Below, piece by piece: positions 16,240 to 25,379 of a DNA stretch of 38,380 nt. The position numbers and the translations under genes are program-made. The notes beneath the pieces are model-generated. The model worked only from the letters and a program-made list of their open reading frames with translations, did not search any database and was not told the DNA's origin. The DNA lies in contig CAISIO010000029.1 of NCBI GenBank assembly GCA_903885445.1, positions 1 to 38,380 on the forward strand, in the 5' to 3' direction. Numbering within the stretch: position 1 is the first letter of the stretch; the number at the start of each line of letters is the position of its first letter. This stretch comes from Candidatus Staskawiczbacteria bacterium. GTDB lineage: Bacteria; Patescibacteriota; Minisyncoccia; Minisyncoccales; Staskawiczbacteraceae.

Positions 16240-18749
16240 TTTTTTCTGAATACACAAATAAATCAGCTGATGACGTTTTAGTTTTACTGAAAAGCTCCAA
16301 GGACGGCCTCTCAAAAAAAGAGGCGGTTTCAGCCCAGCAAAAATACGGCTTGAACGAAATAAAAACTAAAAATATCAGCGCCGTTGACATTTTTGTCAGG
16401 CAGTTTAAATCACCGTTTGCTTATTTGTTGCTGGTTGCGGCAATAATTTCATTTTTTATCGGCCAGCTAATTGATAGCGTCGCGGTCGTAGCATTCGTCA
16501 TACTAAATGTTATTATCGGGTTTTACCAAGAATATAAGGCTGGAAAAGCGGTTTCTCTTTTGCAAAAATTTATTCCGCAAAAGGTCAAAATTTTGAGGGA
16601 TTCAAAAGAAGAATTAATTGATAAAAAATTTTTGGCGCCAGGCGACATCGTTTTGCTGGAGGCCGGTGATATTGTGCCGGCGGATTTGAGGGCAATAATT
16701 TTGCAGAACTTTTTAGTTAACGAGTCGGCCCTTACGGGAGAATCTGTTCCGGTCTCAAAAATTACCGATGCGCTAGATCGGCAGGAGGAAGAAATTTTTC
16801 TTGCGAAAAATATTATTTTTTCAGGTTCGTCTGTGGTTTCGGGCAAAGCGCAGGCGGTTGTCTTGGCCGTGGGGAAAGAAACGGTTTTTGGCGGAATTGT
16901 AAAAATTGTCTCGGGAATAAAACGGGAAAGCGCTTATGAAAAAAGCATTTTGTATTTTTGCAAACTGATTTTAAGGATTGTCGCTACAACGATGATCCTG
17001 GTTTTTGTTGTAAATATTTTATTCAAGGGATTAAACGATGTTTGGGAGCTTCTTTTGTTTTCAGTCGCCTTAATAGTGAGTATTCTGCCCGAAGCCCTGC
17101 CGGCTGTGGTTACATTTGCCTTGTCCGCAGGGAGTTTGAAAATGGCAAAACAAAATGTGGTTGTTAAGCGGTTATCTGCAATTGAAGATTTGGGTAACAT
17201 AGAAGTTTTGTGCGCGGACAAGACCGGCACGCTTACGCAGAATAAATTATCGCTTGAGGAGGTTGTTTCGTCTGATAAAAGAAAATGTTTTCTGTACGGC
17301 GTTTTGGGCGGGAAAATAATTAATCCCTTTGACGCCGCGCTTTATAAGCGGGTTCCCGAGGAAACTTTAAGGGACTCGAAAAAGTTCAAAATCATTTTTG
17401 AATTGCCGTTTGACTCGTACAGGATGAGATCTGCCTTTTTGATACAATCTGGCAAGGGAGAAAAGTTTTTGGTTGTAAAAGGCGCCCCGGAATCCATAGT
17501 AAAAGTTTGTTCAAAATTTGGCGGCAATTCCGACAGAAAGGAAATTATAGAGGACATAGCAAAGGAAGGCAGCGAAGGAAAAAGAGTCTTGGCTATAGCG
17601 TTTAAAAAACTTGATATAAATAAAAGTGAAATTACAGCAAACGATGAAAAACAGCTTATTTTTCAAGGATATTTTGTTTTTAGCGACCCTATAAAAACAA
17701 CCGCGAAAGAGGCGCTGAATTTGTCTAAAAAATTAGGAGTTAAAATTAAAATTATTACCGGGGATTCAAAAGAAGTTGCCGGTTATGTGGCAAGGCAGAC
17801 GGGATTGGCGTCCGGAACGCAAGATATTATTTCTGGCGAGGAACTGCTCAAATTATCGAAGGAAGAGTTTGACGACGAGTGCGATGGCAAGTCGGTTTTT
17901 GCCAGGATTTCTCCTGATTTAAAATATAGGATAATCCAATCTCTCCAAAAAAAATATGAAGTCGGATTTATGGGAGAGGGTTTTAACGATGCGCCGGCTT
18001 TAAAAGCAGCCGATGTCGGTATCGCCGTTGCCGAGGCATCTGATGTTGCAAGAGACGCCGCAGATGTTGTTCTTTTGCAGAAGGATTTGCGGGTTGTTGT
18101 AAACGGGATTAAAGACGGCAGGATGATTTTTGCTAACATAAATAAATATATTAAGTGCGCGCTGGCAAGCAATTTCGGTAATTTTTATTCAATTGCAGCG
18201 ATTTCTGTATTTATTAATTTCTTGCCAATGCTTCCAGTGCAAATTTTGCTTGGAAACTTGCTGTCTGATTTTCCGCTTATAACCGTTGCCACAGATTCCG
18301 TTGACCTAGACGAATTAAGAAAACCGAAACAATATCAATTGCACAATGTTTTGCCTTTAATAATTTCCTTGGCGCTGGTCAGCACGATTTTTGATTTTAT
18401 ATTTTTTGCAATATTTTTCAGGTCCTCGCCGGCCGTCATTCAGACTTTATGGTTTATAGAAAGCATTTTAACAGAAATTTTATTGATATTCATCATCAGG
18501 ACGCGCGGCAAGTTTTGGAAGGCAAGAAGGCCCAGCGCGTGGCTTTTGTCGCTTACAATTATTGACGCGGTTTTTATTATTGCCTTGCCGTTTTTAAAAA
18601 TCGGACAAAACTGGTTCCATTTTGTGGCCCTGCCGATTTTGCCGCTGCTGATTGTGTTTCTTGAACTGGCCGCCTATTTTTGGGTCAGCGAATTTGTGAA
18701 ATTAGTTTATTTCCATTATTGGAAACCAAAAACTTCTGTGATAAGCTAA
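16236..18749 (+). CDS. P-type cation-transporting ATPase
   Basis: LTGESVPVSK, ILPEALPAVV, CADKTGTLTQNKL, GEGFNDAPALKAADVGIAV. Confidence 0.93.
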   Translation: MIFSEYTNKSADDVLVLLKSSKDGLSKKEAVSAQQKYGLNEIKTKNISAVDIFVRQFKSPFAYLLLVAAIISFFIGQLIDSVAVVAFVILNVIIGFYQEYKAGKAVSLLQKFIPQKVKILRDSKEELIDKKFLAPGDIVLLEAGDIVPADLRAIILQNFLVNESALTGESVPVSKITDALDRQEEEIFLAKNIIFSGSSVVSGKAQAVVLAVGKETVFGGIVKIVSGIKRESAYEKSILYFCKLILRIVATTMILVFVVNILFKGLNDVWELLLFSVALIVSILPEALPAVVTFALSAGSLKMAKQNVVVKRLSAIEDLGNIEVLCADKTGTLTQNKLSLEEVVSSDKRKCFLYGVLGGKIINPFDAALYKRVPEETLRDSKKFKIIFELPFDSYRMRSAFLIQSGKGEKFLVVKGAPESIVKVCSKFGGNSDRKEIIEDIAKEGSEGKRVLAIAFKKLDINKSEITANDEKQLIFQGYFVFSDPIKTTAKEALNLSKKLGVKIKIITGDSKEVAGYVARQTGLASGTQDIISGEELLKLSKEEFDDECDGKSVFARISPDLKYRIIQSLQKKYEVGFMGEGFNDAPALKAADVGIAVAEASDVARDAADVVLLQKDLRVVVNGIKDGRMIFANINKYIKCALASNFGNFYSIAAISVFINFLPMLPVQILLGNLLSDFPLITVATDSVDLDELRKPKQYQLHNVLPLIISLALVSTIFDFIFFAIFFRSSPAVIQTLWFIESILTEILLIFIIRTRGKFWKARRPSAWLLSLTIIDAVFIIALPFLKIGQNWFHFVALPILPLLIVFLELAAYFWVSEFVKLVYFHYWKPKTSVIS

Positions 18750-18753
18750 AGCC

Positions 18754-19788
18754 ATGGATTTAACGATAATACTATTACTAATAATTGCGGTGGGGATGGT
18801 GGTGGCGATTTTTTTGTTGCTCCGCAAAAAGCCGGAAATTGAAAAGAAAGAAGATAACTCGCTTTTGGTGTTGCAACAGTTAAATAATATTTCGCAGGTT
18901 TTGGATTCTAAATTGTCTGAAACGAATAAAAATACCCAGTTTCAGTTTGACCAGTCTGCAAAAATAATTGGAGACGTAAGAGAAAGATTGGCTAAACTGG
19001 ATGAAACAAACAGGCAAGTGGTTGGATTCGCCGACCAGTTAAAAAGTTTGCAGGATATTTTAAAGAACCCGAAACAGCGGGGGATTCTTGGAGAGTATTA
19101 TTTGGAAACTGTTTTGAAAAATGTTTTGCCTCCCAGCTCTTTCCAAATGCAATACTCGTTTTCAAACGGCGAAATTGTTGACGCGGTTGTTTTTGTTGAT
19201 AAAAGAATAATCCCGATTGACTCAAAATTTTCTTTGGATAATTATAATAGAATGTTGCAGACGAACGACCCGGTTGAGAAAAAAAGATTGGAAACGGCCT
19301 TTGTGAATGATTTAAAACTAAGGATTGACGAAACCTCAAAATATGTAAGGCCGGAAGAAAAAACAATGGATTTTGCTTTTATGTTTATTCCCTCGGAAGC
19401 GGTTTATTATGATTTGCTGATAAATAAAGTTGGTGTTATTGCCGAAGACACGAATAATTTAATTTATTACGCGGGGAAGAAAAAAGTTATTGTTGTTTCG
19501 CCGACTTCATTTTTGGCATATTTGCAGACAGTTTTGCAGGGGCTGAGAAACCAGAAGATTTCCGAGCAGGCGCAAACCATAATAAAAGAAGTCGAACGGC
19601 TGGGAAAGCATTTATTTACATATGCGGAGCATTTTAATAGATTGGGCCAGCATTTAGACGGAACAGTCAGCAGTTTTAATAAGGCAAAGCTGGAATTCGG
19701 CAAAATAGACAAAGATGTTATAAAACTCACGGGAGGCGAATCAAAGCTGGAACTGGACGAGGTTAACCGTCCGGCAGTTGACGAATAA
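18754..19788 (+). CDS. rmuC: RmuC-family DNA recombination protein
   Basis: TM plus coiled coil, NPKQRGILGEYYLETVLKNVLP, VDAVVFVDKRIIPIDSKFSLDNY, DFAFMFIPSEAVYYDL, VVSPTSFLAYLQTV. Confidence 0.92.
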   Translation: MDLTIILLLIIAVGMVVAIFLLLRKKPEIEKKEDNSLLVLQQLNNISQVLDSKLSETNKNTQFQFDQSAKIIGDVRERLAKLDETNRQVVGFADQLKSLQDILKNPKQRGILGEYYLETVLKNVLPPSSFQMQYSFSNGEIVDAVVFVDKRIIPIDSKFSLDNYNRMLQTNDPVEKKRLETAFVNDLKLRIDETSKYVRPEEKTMDFAFMFIPSEAVYYDLLINKVGVIAEDTNNLIYYAGKKKVIVVSPTSFLAYLQTVLQGLRNQKISEQAQTIIKEVERLGKHLFTYAEHFNRLGQHLDGTVSSFNKAKLEFGKIDKDVIKLTGGESKLELDEVNRPAVDE

Positions 19789-19832
19789 CGGTTTTTTTGC
19801 TAAACTATGTTTATACTAAAACACTCATAAAT

Positions 19833-20138
19833 ATGATAGCAATTATAAGAACTGGCGGGAAACAATATGTTGTCCAGCCGGGAGATAAAATCAAAGTAGA
19901 AAAATTGGATAAAAAAGAAGGAGAGGAATTTTCCTTTTCTGATGTTTTGTTGGTTGAAAAGAGCAAAAAAATTGAGGTTGGAAATCCAACAGTTAAAGTG
20001 GAAGTCCAGGCAAAAGTTTTAAGCCACGGAAAGGGAGACAAAGTAATCGTTTTTAAATATAAAGCCAAGAAAAGAGAAAGCAAGAAAATTGGACACAGGC
20101 AAACATACACGGAAATAGAAATTACAGGAATTAAATAA
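19833..20138 (+). CDS. rplU: 50S ribosomal protein L21
   Basis: MIAIIRTGGKQYVVQPGDKIKVEKL...KYKAKKRESKKIGHRQTYTEIEI; start shortened from 19797 to ATG 19833. Confidence 0.96.
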   Translation: MIAIIRTGGKQYVVQPGDKIKVEKLDKKEGEEFSFSDVLLVEKSKKIEVGNPTVKVEVQAKVLSHGKGDKVIVFKYKAKKRESKKIGHRQTYTEIEITGIK

Positions 20139-20156
20139 ATCTTAACTAATTAAAAG

Positions 20157-20178
20157 ACCCGTGAAAGCGGGTTTTTAG
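20157..20178 (+). terminator. rplU intrinsic terminator
   Basis: ACCCG-tgaaag-CGGGT-TTTTAG. Confidence 0.65.
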
Positions 20179-20438
20179 TTGGCAAACAATTCCTTTGTTT
20201 TCTCAATTATCGCGTTTTCCAACAGCTTACTGGTTTCCTCGTTTGTTGGGCGGTATACATTGATATCCTTAGCGCCAACCTTTTTTGTGGGGTAGGTTAT
20301 TCTATAACCCGAGCCGTCAAGCCGCGTGTGTACTCCAATAGACCCTAAATAGATGCTATTATCAATAAGCACGCTAGCGAAAGCGACTAATCCGTTATGG
20401 GGAGTGATCGGCGTAATTTGTATATCTGTAATTTTCAT
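20175..20438 (-). CDS. SpoVG-family protein
   Basis: MKITDIQITPI...LVAFASVLIDNSIYLGSIGVHTRLDGSGYRITYPTKKV...DINVYRPTNEETSKLLENAI matches SpoVG layout. Confidence 0.75.
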   Translation of the reverse strand: MKITDIQITPITPHNGLVAFASVLIDNSIYLGSIGVHTRLDGSGYRITYPTKKVGAKDINVYRPTNEETSKLLENAIIEKTKELFAN

Positions 20439-20504
20439 ATTTATTGTTATATAACTAATACGTATGCGCCACCTATTTACGCAGCATTACCCTAAAGAGA
20501 GAAT

Positions 20505-21233
20505 ATGTTAGAAAAAGAAAAAAGTTGGCTTTTAAAAGAGAAATATAATAATAAGCCGACCAAAAAATATTATAAAGATGTTGAACGGCTCAACTCAGGT
20601 GAGCCGTTAGATTATGTAATTGGGTTTACAGAGTTTTTGAATTGTAAAATTGATTTATCCAGAAGCCCGTTGATTCCGAGGCCGGAAACCGAATATTGGG
20701 TGAGCCAAGAATTAAAAAATATTAAATCGGGAAAAGTGTTGGATATTTTTTCAGGTTCCGGCTGCATCGGGATCGCGATTTTAAAACATTCGCAAAGTTT
20801 ATTGTGCGACTTCGCAGATAAAGATGTCGGAGCGATAAAACAAGTAAAAATAAATTTAAAAATAAATAATATAAGTTCGGCGAGGTATAAAATAATAAAA
20901 TCAGACGTTTTTGACGGCGTAAAAAGTAAGTATGATTATATCTTCGCTAATCCACCGTATATCTCGACTGTAAAGAAAAATAAAATCCAAAAATCAGTTT
21001 TGAAATACGAGCCAAAGTCAGCTCTATTCGGCGGGAAAGACGGACTTTTTTATATCAGAAAATTTTTAAAAGATGCGCGGAATTATTTAAATCCCGGCGG
21101 ACAAATTTTTATGGAATTTGATTTTATTCAAAAGAGGGGGATTGAGCTTTTATTAAAAAAATATAGTTACAAAATATGGGAATTTCACAAGGACCAATTC
21201 AGCAAATGGAGGTGGGTTTCTGTCTTAAATTGA
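20505..21233 (+). CDS. prmC: HemK/PrmC-like protein glutamine methyltransferase
   Basis: GEPLDYVIGFTEFL, IPRPETEYWV, VLDIFSGSGCIGIAIL, FANPPYI. Confidence 0.88.
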   Translation: MLEKEKSWLLKEKYNNKPTKKYYKDVERLNSGEPLDYVIGFTEFLNCKIDLSRSPLIPRPETEYWVSQELKNIKSGKVLDIFSGSGCIGIAILKHSQSLLCDFADKDVGAIKQVKINLKINNISSARYKIIKSDVFDGVKSKYDYIFANPPYISTVKKNKIQKSVLKYEPKSALFGGKDGLFYIRKFLKDARNYLNPGGQIFMEFDFIQKRGIELLLKKYSYKIWEFHKDQFSKWRWVSVLN

Positions 21234-21257
21234 AAAGTCCCTAGCGGGATTTTTTTG
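21232..21257 (+). terminator. Intrinsic terminator after prmC-like gene
   Basis: AAAAGTCCC-tagc-GGGATTTTTTT. Confidence 0.7.
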
Positions 21258-21264
21258 TTGCTTT

Positions 21265-21293
21265 TTGATATCTAAATGGTAGTATTTAATAAT
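21265..21293 (+). promoter_or_regulatory. Promoter of the purC cassette
   Basis: TTGATA (21265-21270), 17-nt spacer, AATAAT (21288-21293). Confidence 0.5.
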
Positions 21294-21335
21294 CGTGATA
21301 GAGAGCGTCCGACCTCGTAACCTCTTGAGGGAGTC

Positions 21336-22262
21336 ATGGAAATGATTGAGTTGCGACCGTCCTTTGAAAATGGGTGTTTCATGTCCGCTAACGCTACGGG
21401 TTGTCCTGCTCGTAGCGGGAAGGTGCGCGAGATCTTGGATCTCGAGGAGGAGTTGCTTCTCTTGGTTACTGATCGTCTCAGCGCCTTCGACGTGGTCATG
21501 CCCAACGGCATCCCCGACAAAGGCCGCGTACTCACGCAGATCAGCGCGTTCTGGTTCCGCTTATTGGAGGACATTACGCCCAACCACATGCTGTCCATTG
21601 ACGTGGACGATTTGCCGGAGGGACTCCTCGCCCACGCCGAGGAGCTTGCCGGGCGGTTCATGCTTTGTCGCAAGTGTCGCGTGGTGCCCATTGAGTGCAT
21701 CGTCCGTGGATATCTCGCCGGCAGCGGATGGAAGGAGTACAAGCAGAGCGGCACGGTGTGTGGCATTCCCCTGCCAGAGGACCTCAAGCAGTGCTCCGAG
21801 CTGCCTGAGCCGATCTTTACCCCCTCCACCAAGGCCGAGAAGGGCCACGACGAGAACATAACCTTCGAGCAGACCTGCGACTTGGTTGGCCGGGACGTGG
21901 CCGCCCAGATCCGCGAGAAGTCCCTGGCCGTCTACAACCGAGGGCGGGCTTACGCGGCCGAACGAGGCATCATCCTGGCCGACACGAAGTTCGAATGGGG
22001 CTGGGACGCCGATGGTCGGCTTCTGCTGATCGACGAAGTGCTCACGCCGGATTCCTCCCGCTTCTGGCCGGCCGATGGGTACAAGCCCGGGCGTGACCAG
22101 CCGAGCTTCGACAAGCAGTTCGTCCGCGACTATCTGGACCAGATCGGCTTCGACCGCAGGCCCCCCGGCCCGGTCCTGCCGGCCGACATCGTCCAGAAGA
22201 CCCGCGCCAAGTACATCGAGGCCTTCACGCGCCTCAGCGGCCAGGAATTCGCCTGGGAGTAG
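21336..22262 (+). CDS. purC: Phosphoribosylaminoimidazole-succinocarboxamide (SAICAR) synthase
   Basis: RSGKVREILDLEEELLLLVTDRLSAFDVVMPNGIPDKGRVLTQIS, ECIVRGYLAGSGWKEY, ITPNHM, ADTKFEWG, IDEVLTPDSSRFW; markedly GC-rich. Confidence 0.96.
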   Translation: MEMIELRPSFENGCFMSANATGCPARSGKVREILDLEEELLLLVTDRLSAFDVVMPNGIPDKGRVLTQISAFWFRLLEDITPNHMLSIDVDDLPEGLLAHAEELAGRFMLCRKCRVVPIECIVRGYLAGSGWKEYKQSGTVCGIPLPEDLKQCSELPEPIFTPSTKAEKGHDENITFEQTCDLVGRDVAAQIREKSLAVYNRGRAYAAERGIILADTKFEWGWDADGRLLLIDEVLTPDSSRFWPADGYKPGRDQPSFDKQFVRDYLDQIGFDRRPPGPVLPADIVQKTRAKYIEAFTRLSGQEFAWE

Positions 22263-22298
22263 TCGAGAGGCTTCAATTTTATGTTAGTCATGCGAGAG

Positions 22299-22332
22299 GC
22301 CTGGCACGTGCGTTGTGCCGGGCGTTTTTTTT
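22299..22332 (+). terminator. purC cassette intrinsic terminator
   Basis: GCCTGGCAC (22299-22307) / GTGCCGGGC (22315-22323), then g + T8. Confidence 0.85.
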
Positions 22333-22388
22333 GCAAAAAATTGATTGATTTAAATGATTTTAATCTGGTCTTGCCCTCAACGATAAAT

Positions 22389-22417
22389 TTGAAAAATTTA
22401 TAAAAAGGGGGTAAAAT
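22389..22417 (+). promoter_or_regulatory. Promoter of nuclease/ABC operon
   Basis: TTGAAA, 17-nt spacer, TAAAAT. Confidence 0.6.
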
Positions 22418-22425
22418 AAGGAAAA

Positions 22426-23112
22426 ATGGGCGAGAAAAAAATACAACTTTCACCGAACTCGTTAAATCTGTTTCTGGAATGCCCGCATTGTTTTTGGCTA
22501 GATAAAAATTTGGGAGTTAAAAGGCCGCCGGCGTATCCTTATGCTTTAAATTCCGCGGTTGATGAATTACTGAAAGAAGAGTTTGATGCTTATCGCGCTA
22601 AAAATTTAATGCATCCTTTATTATCAGAGAATAATATAAAAGCGCATTTGTTTCCAAACCAAAAATTATTAAATCAGTGGAGGAATAATCTTGCCGGAAT
22701 AAGATATTTTGACCAAGATATTGGAGCAACGTTATTTGGCGCAGTTGACGATGTCTTGCAATTCGACGATAATAAAATAGCCCCGCTAGATTACAAATCA
22801 ACCGGAAGCACCACAGCGAATGTTTATGACAGATTTCAATTGCAACTGGACACGTACGCGTTCTTGATGGAAAAAAATGGATATAGCATTTCAGGGAAAG
22901 GGTACCTGGCATTCTATGTCGTTGACAAGAGCAGGGGATTTATAGACAGGTTGCCTTTTAGAAAAGAAATTATGGAGGTAGAAACTAATTCCGCGGGCAT
23001 ATACGATATTTTTAAAGACGCGGTAAACGTATTAAAAAAAACAGCTCCGAGCGCGCACAGCCGAGATTGCCAATTCAAAAAATGGTTCGACGGAGCAAAA
23101 GCATTTAATTAA
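22426..23112 (+). CDS. PD-(D/E)XK nuclease superfamily protein (Cas4/RecB-like)
   Basis: LSPNSLNLFLECPHCFWLDK N-term, GAVDDVLQF...IAPLDYKSTGS (D...D-YK), QLQLDTYAFLME (QxxxY-like). Confidence 0.8.
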   Translation: MGEKKIQLSPNSLNLFLECPHCFWLDKNLGVKRPPAYPYALNSAVDELLKEEFDAYRAKNLMHPLLSENNIKAHLFPNQKLLNQWRNNLAGIRYFDQDIGATLFGAVDDVLQFDDNKIAPLDYKSTGSTTANVYDRFQLQLDTYAFLMEKNGYSISGKGYLAFYVVDKSRGFIDRLPFRKEIMEVETNSAGIYDIFKDAVNVLKKTAPSAHSRDCQFKKWFDGAKAFN

Positions 23113-23122
23113 ACAATAAACT

Positions 23123-24658
23123 ATGAAAATACCCAAATTTTTAAAAAGAAAAAGAAACATCTGGATTATAATAATTTTGGTTGTGGTTATTTTGCTCGGG
23201 TTTCTAATTTTTAGCCCGAAAAATAATACAAGTTCTATCCAAACCGGTTTTGTTACCAAACAAAATTTACAGGAGACGGTTCTCTCGACCGGGCAGGTTG
23301 TCAGCGAGATAGACCTTAGTTTGGGCTTTCAGGGTAGCGGGGTTGTCAGGCGAGTTTTGGCTAATGAGGGTGATAAAGTAAGGCAAGGCCAGCTCTTGGC
23401 TTCGCTTGACCAATCAAGCGCTCTGGCGACCCTGACTACGGCCCAAGGTTCTTTGGCGCAGGCGAAGGCGAACTACGAGAAGCTTTTAGCAGGCGCGTCG
23501 CAGCAGAGCGTTAAAACAGTTCAGGATTCCATAAACTCGGCTAAGCAGGATTTAACTAACGCCTACAACGGCGCAATAAACACTTTAAATAGCGCCCACA
23601 CCAGCATGTTTAACGCTTTTTCTGTGGCTAATTTAATTCAAAACGCTTATTTTTCAGCCAGCGACCAACAAGGAGTCGCGGTGTCCGCCGCTAAAATCAA
23701 TATTAACAGCAATATGCAGACCGCGCAAAATTATTTAAATACTGCAGAGACAAGCATGGATCCTGGAGACATTGATACGGCAATAGGGAAAACGATATTA
23801 GACCTCAATAAAATCTATGATGATTTAAATATCATCCGGGCACAATGCGACCAAGGGCTTTATTATACAAGTGTCGCATCCGCCGATAAAGCATCTTTGG
23901 ATGCGCAGAAAACATATATTAATACTGCGTTAGCTGGAGTTACTTCGGCGCAACAAAGTGTTGCTTCTCTAAAATTGGCGTTGCAAAAAGCAGAAGACCA
24001 GCTAAGCGTTACGACCGCTCCGCCGACCCAAGCAGACGTTGATTTGGCAAAGGCCCAGATGCTTTCGGCGCAGGGCCAGGTTGATTCGGCGCAAGCTGTT
24101 TTAAATAATTCAGTTATAATTGCGCCGGCTGCGGGGACCATTACTAGAGTTGATATAAAAGTTGGCGAGCAGGCAACTCCTTCAAAAGAAGTGATGGTTT
24201 TGCAGGACGTTGGAGATCTGCACGCCGAAGCCGACGTAAGTGAGGCCAATGTTGCGTCTTTGCAAATTGGGCAAAGCATTGATTATACGTTTGATGCACT
24301 CGGACCAGACCAACATTTTATCGGAAAGGTTTTAACAATAAACCCGTCTTCAACGGTAATTTCCGGAGTTGTTGACTATAAGGTTGCAGGCAGTTTTGAT
24401 AATGTACCCAGCATAAAACCCGGCATGACTGCCAATATGACAATTCTAGTCGCGCAAAAAATTGATGCGCTGGCCGTTCCGTCTACGGCGATAATAAACA
24501 AAAACAATAAGCAATACGTGAGGGTTATTGATGATCCAAAAACAAAAACCTATCACGAAGTACAAGTGCAAACAGGATTGCAGGCAGACGGCGGGCTTGT
24601 TGAAATTATTTCCGGGTTAAGTGATGGCCGGCAAATAGTAGTTTATATGAAACCATAA
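23123..24658 (+). CDS. Periplasmic adaptor (HlyD/MacA-type membrane fusion protein)
   Basis: N-terminal TM, lipoyl halves GVVRRVLANEGDKVRQGQLLASLDQ and VIIAPAAGTITRVDIKVGEQ flanking a long coiled coil. Confidence 0.88.
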   Translation: MKIPKFLKRKRNIWIIIILVVVILLGFLIFSPKNNTSSIQTGFVTKQNLQETVLSTGQVVSEIDLSLGFQGSGVVRRVLANEGDKVRQGQLLASLDQSSALATLTTAQGSLAQAKANYEKLLAGASQQSVKTVQDSINSAKQDLTNAYNGAINTLNSAHTSMFNAFSVANLIQNAYFSASDQQGVAVSAAKININSNMQTAQNYLNTAETSMDPGDIDTAIGKTILDLNKIYDDLNIIRAQCDQGLYYTSVASADKASLDAQKTYINTALAGVTSAQQSVASLKLALQKAEDQLSVTTAPPTQADVDLAKAQMLSAQGQVDSAQAVLNNSVIIAPAAGTITRVDIKVGEQATPSKEVMVLQDVGDLHAEADVSEANVASLQIGQSIDYTFDALGPDQHFIGKVLTINPSSTVISGVVDYKVAGSFDNVPSIKPGMTANMTILVAQKIDALAVPSTAIINKNNKQYVRVIDDPKTKTYHEVQVQTGLQADGGLVEIISGLSDGRQIVVYMKP

Positions 24659-25374
24659 TGAGCTTAATAGAAGTAGAAAATCTTGGAAAAGATTACATTA
24701 ACGACGAAGTTGTAACGCGCGTTTTGCACGACGTCAGTTTTAAGATAAAAGAAGGGGAGTTCGTGGCAATTATGGGCCCCTCCGGTTCTGGGAAGTCAAC
24801 TTTAATGCACATATTAAGCTTTTTGGACCGGCCAACCGCCGGTGTTTATAAATTTGAGGACAAAAATACAAAAGATTTTAACGACGATTATCTGGCGAAG
24901 TTGAGGAACGAAAGAGTCGGGTTTGTTTTTCAATCCTTTAATTTATTGGCGCGCACAACAGTTTTAGATAATGTAAGATTGCCCCTAATTTACAGCAAGA
25001 AAAAAAATTATGACGAATTAGCGGAAAAAGCGCTGGAATCGGTTGGAATGTCGCACAGGTTAAATTATTTTACAAACCAGATTTCCGGCGGAGAAAAGCA
25101 GAGAGTCGCAATCGCCAGGGCGCTGGTAAATAATCCGGCTGTAATTTTTGCCGACGAGCCGACAGGAAATCTTGATTCAAAATCTGGAAACGCGGTAATG
25201 CATATTCTGCAGAAATTAAATAACCAGGGCCACACAATTATTTTGGTCACGCACGAAACAGATACTGCTAATCACGCAAAGAGAATTATCCGCATAAAAG
25301 ACGGAAATATTATTTCTGATGAAAAAGTAGAAAGGCGTACGATTGCTGAAACCGACAAAGAGCTGGTGAAATAA
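24658..25374 (+). CDS. ABC transporter ATPase (MacB/LolD type)
   Basis: GPSGSGKST, ISGGEKQRVAIARAL, VIFADEPTGNLD. Confidence 0.96.
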   Translation: MSLIEVENLGKDYINDEVVTRVLHDVSFKIKEGEFVAIMGPSGSGKSTLMHILSFLDRPTAGVYKFEDKNTKDFNDDYLAKLRNERVGFVFQSFNLLARTTVLDNVRLPLIYSKKKNYDELAEKALESVGMSHRLNYFTNQISGGEKQRVAIARALVNNPAVIFADEPTGNLDSKSGNAVMHILQKLNNQGHTIILVTHETDTANHAKRIIRIKDGNIISDEKVERRTIAETDKELVK

Positions 25375-25379
25375 TTTAA

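Noticed and set aside
21272-21861. Overlapping long ORFs on both strands over purC (21272-21859 minus; 21346-21861 plus; 22075-22287 plus; 21561-21848 minus)
   Set aside because: Shadow ORFs expected in GC-rich sequence; low-complexity Ser/Arg/Pro translations and full overlap with a clear PurC.
21336-22262. purC as simple contamination or chimeric assembly
   Set aside because: Not excluded, but AT-rich host-like promoter and terminator flanks grade smoothly on both sides and cassette A shows the same format, so acquisition is preferred pending read evidence.
22426-23112. Nuclease as Cas4 of a CRISPR-Cas system
   Set aside because: No cas1/cas2 or arrays nearby and the full four-cysteine Fe-S pattern of Cas4 is not evident.
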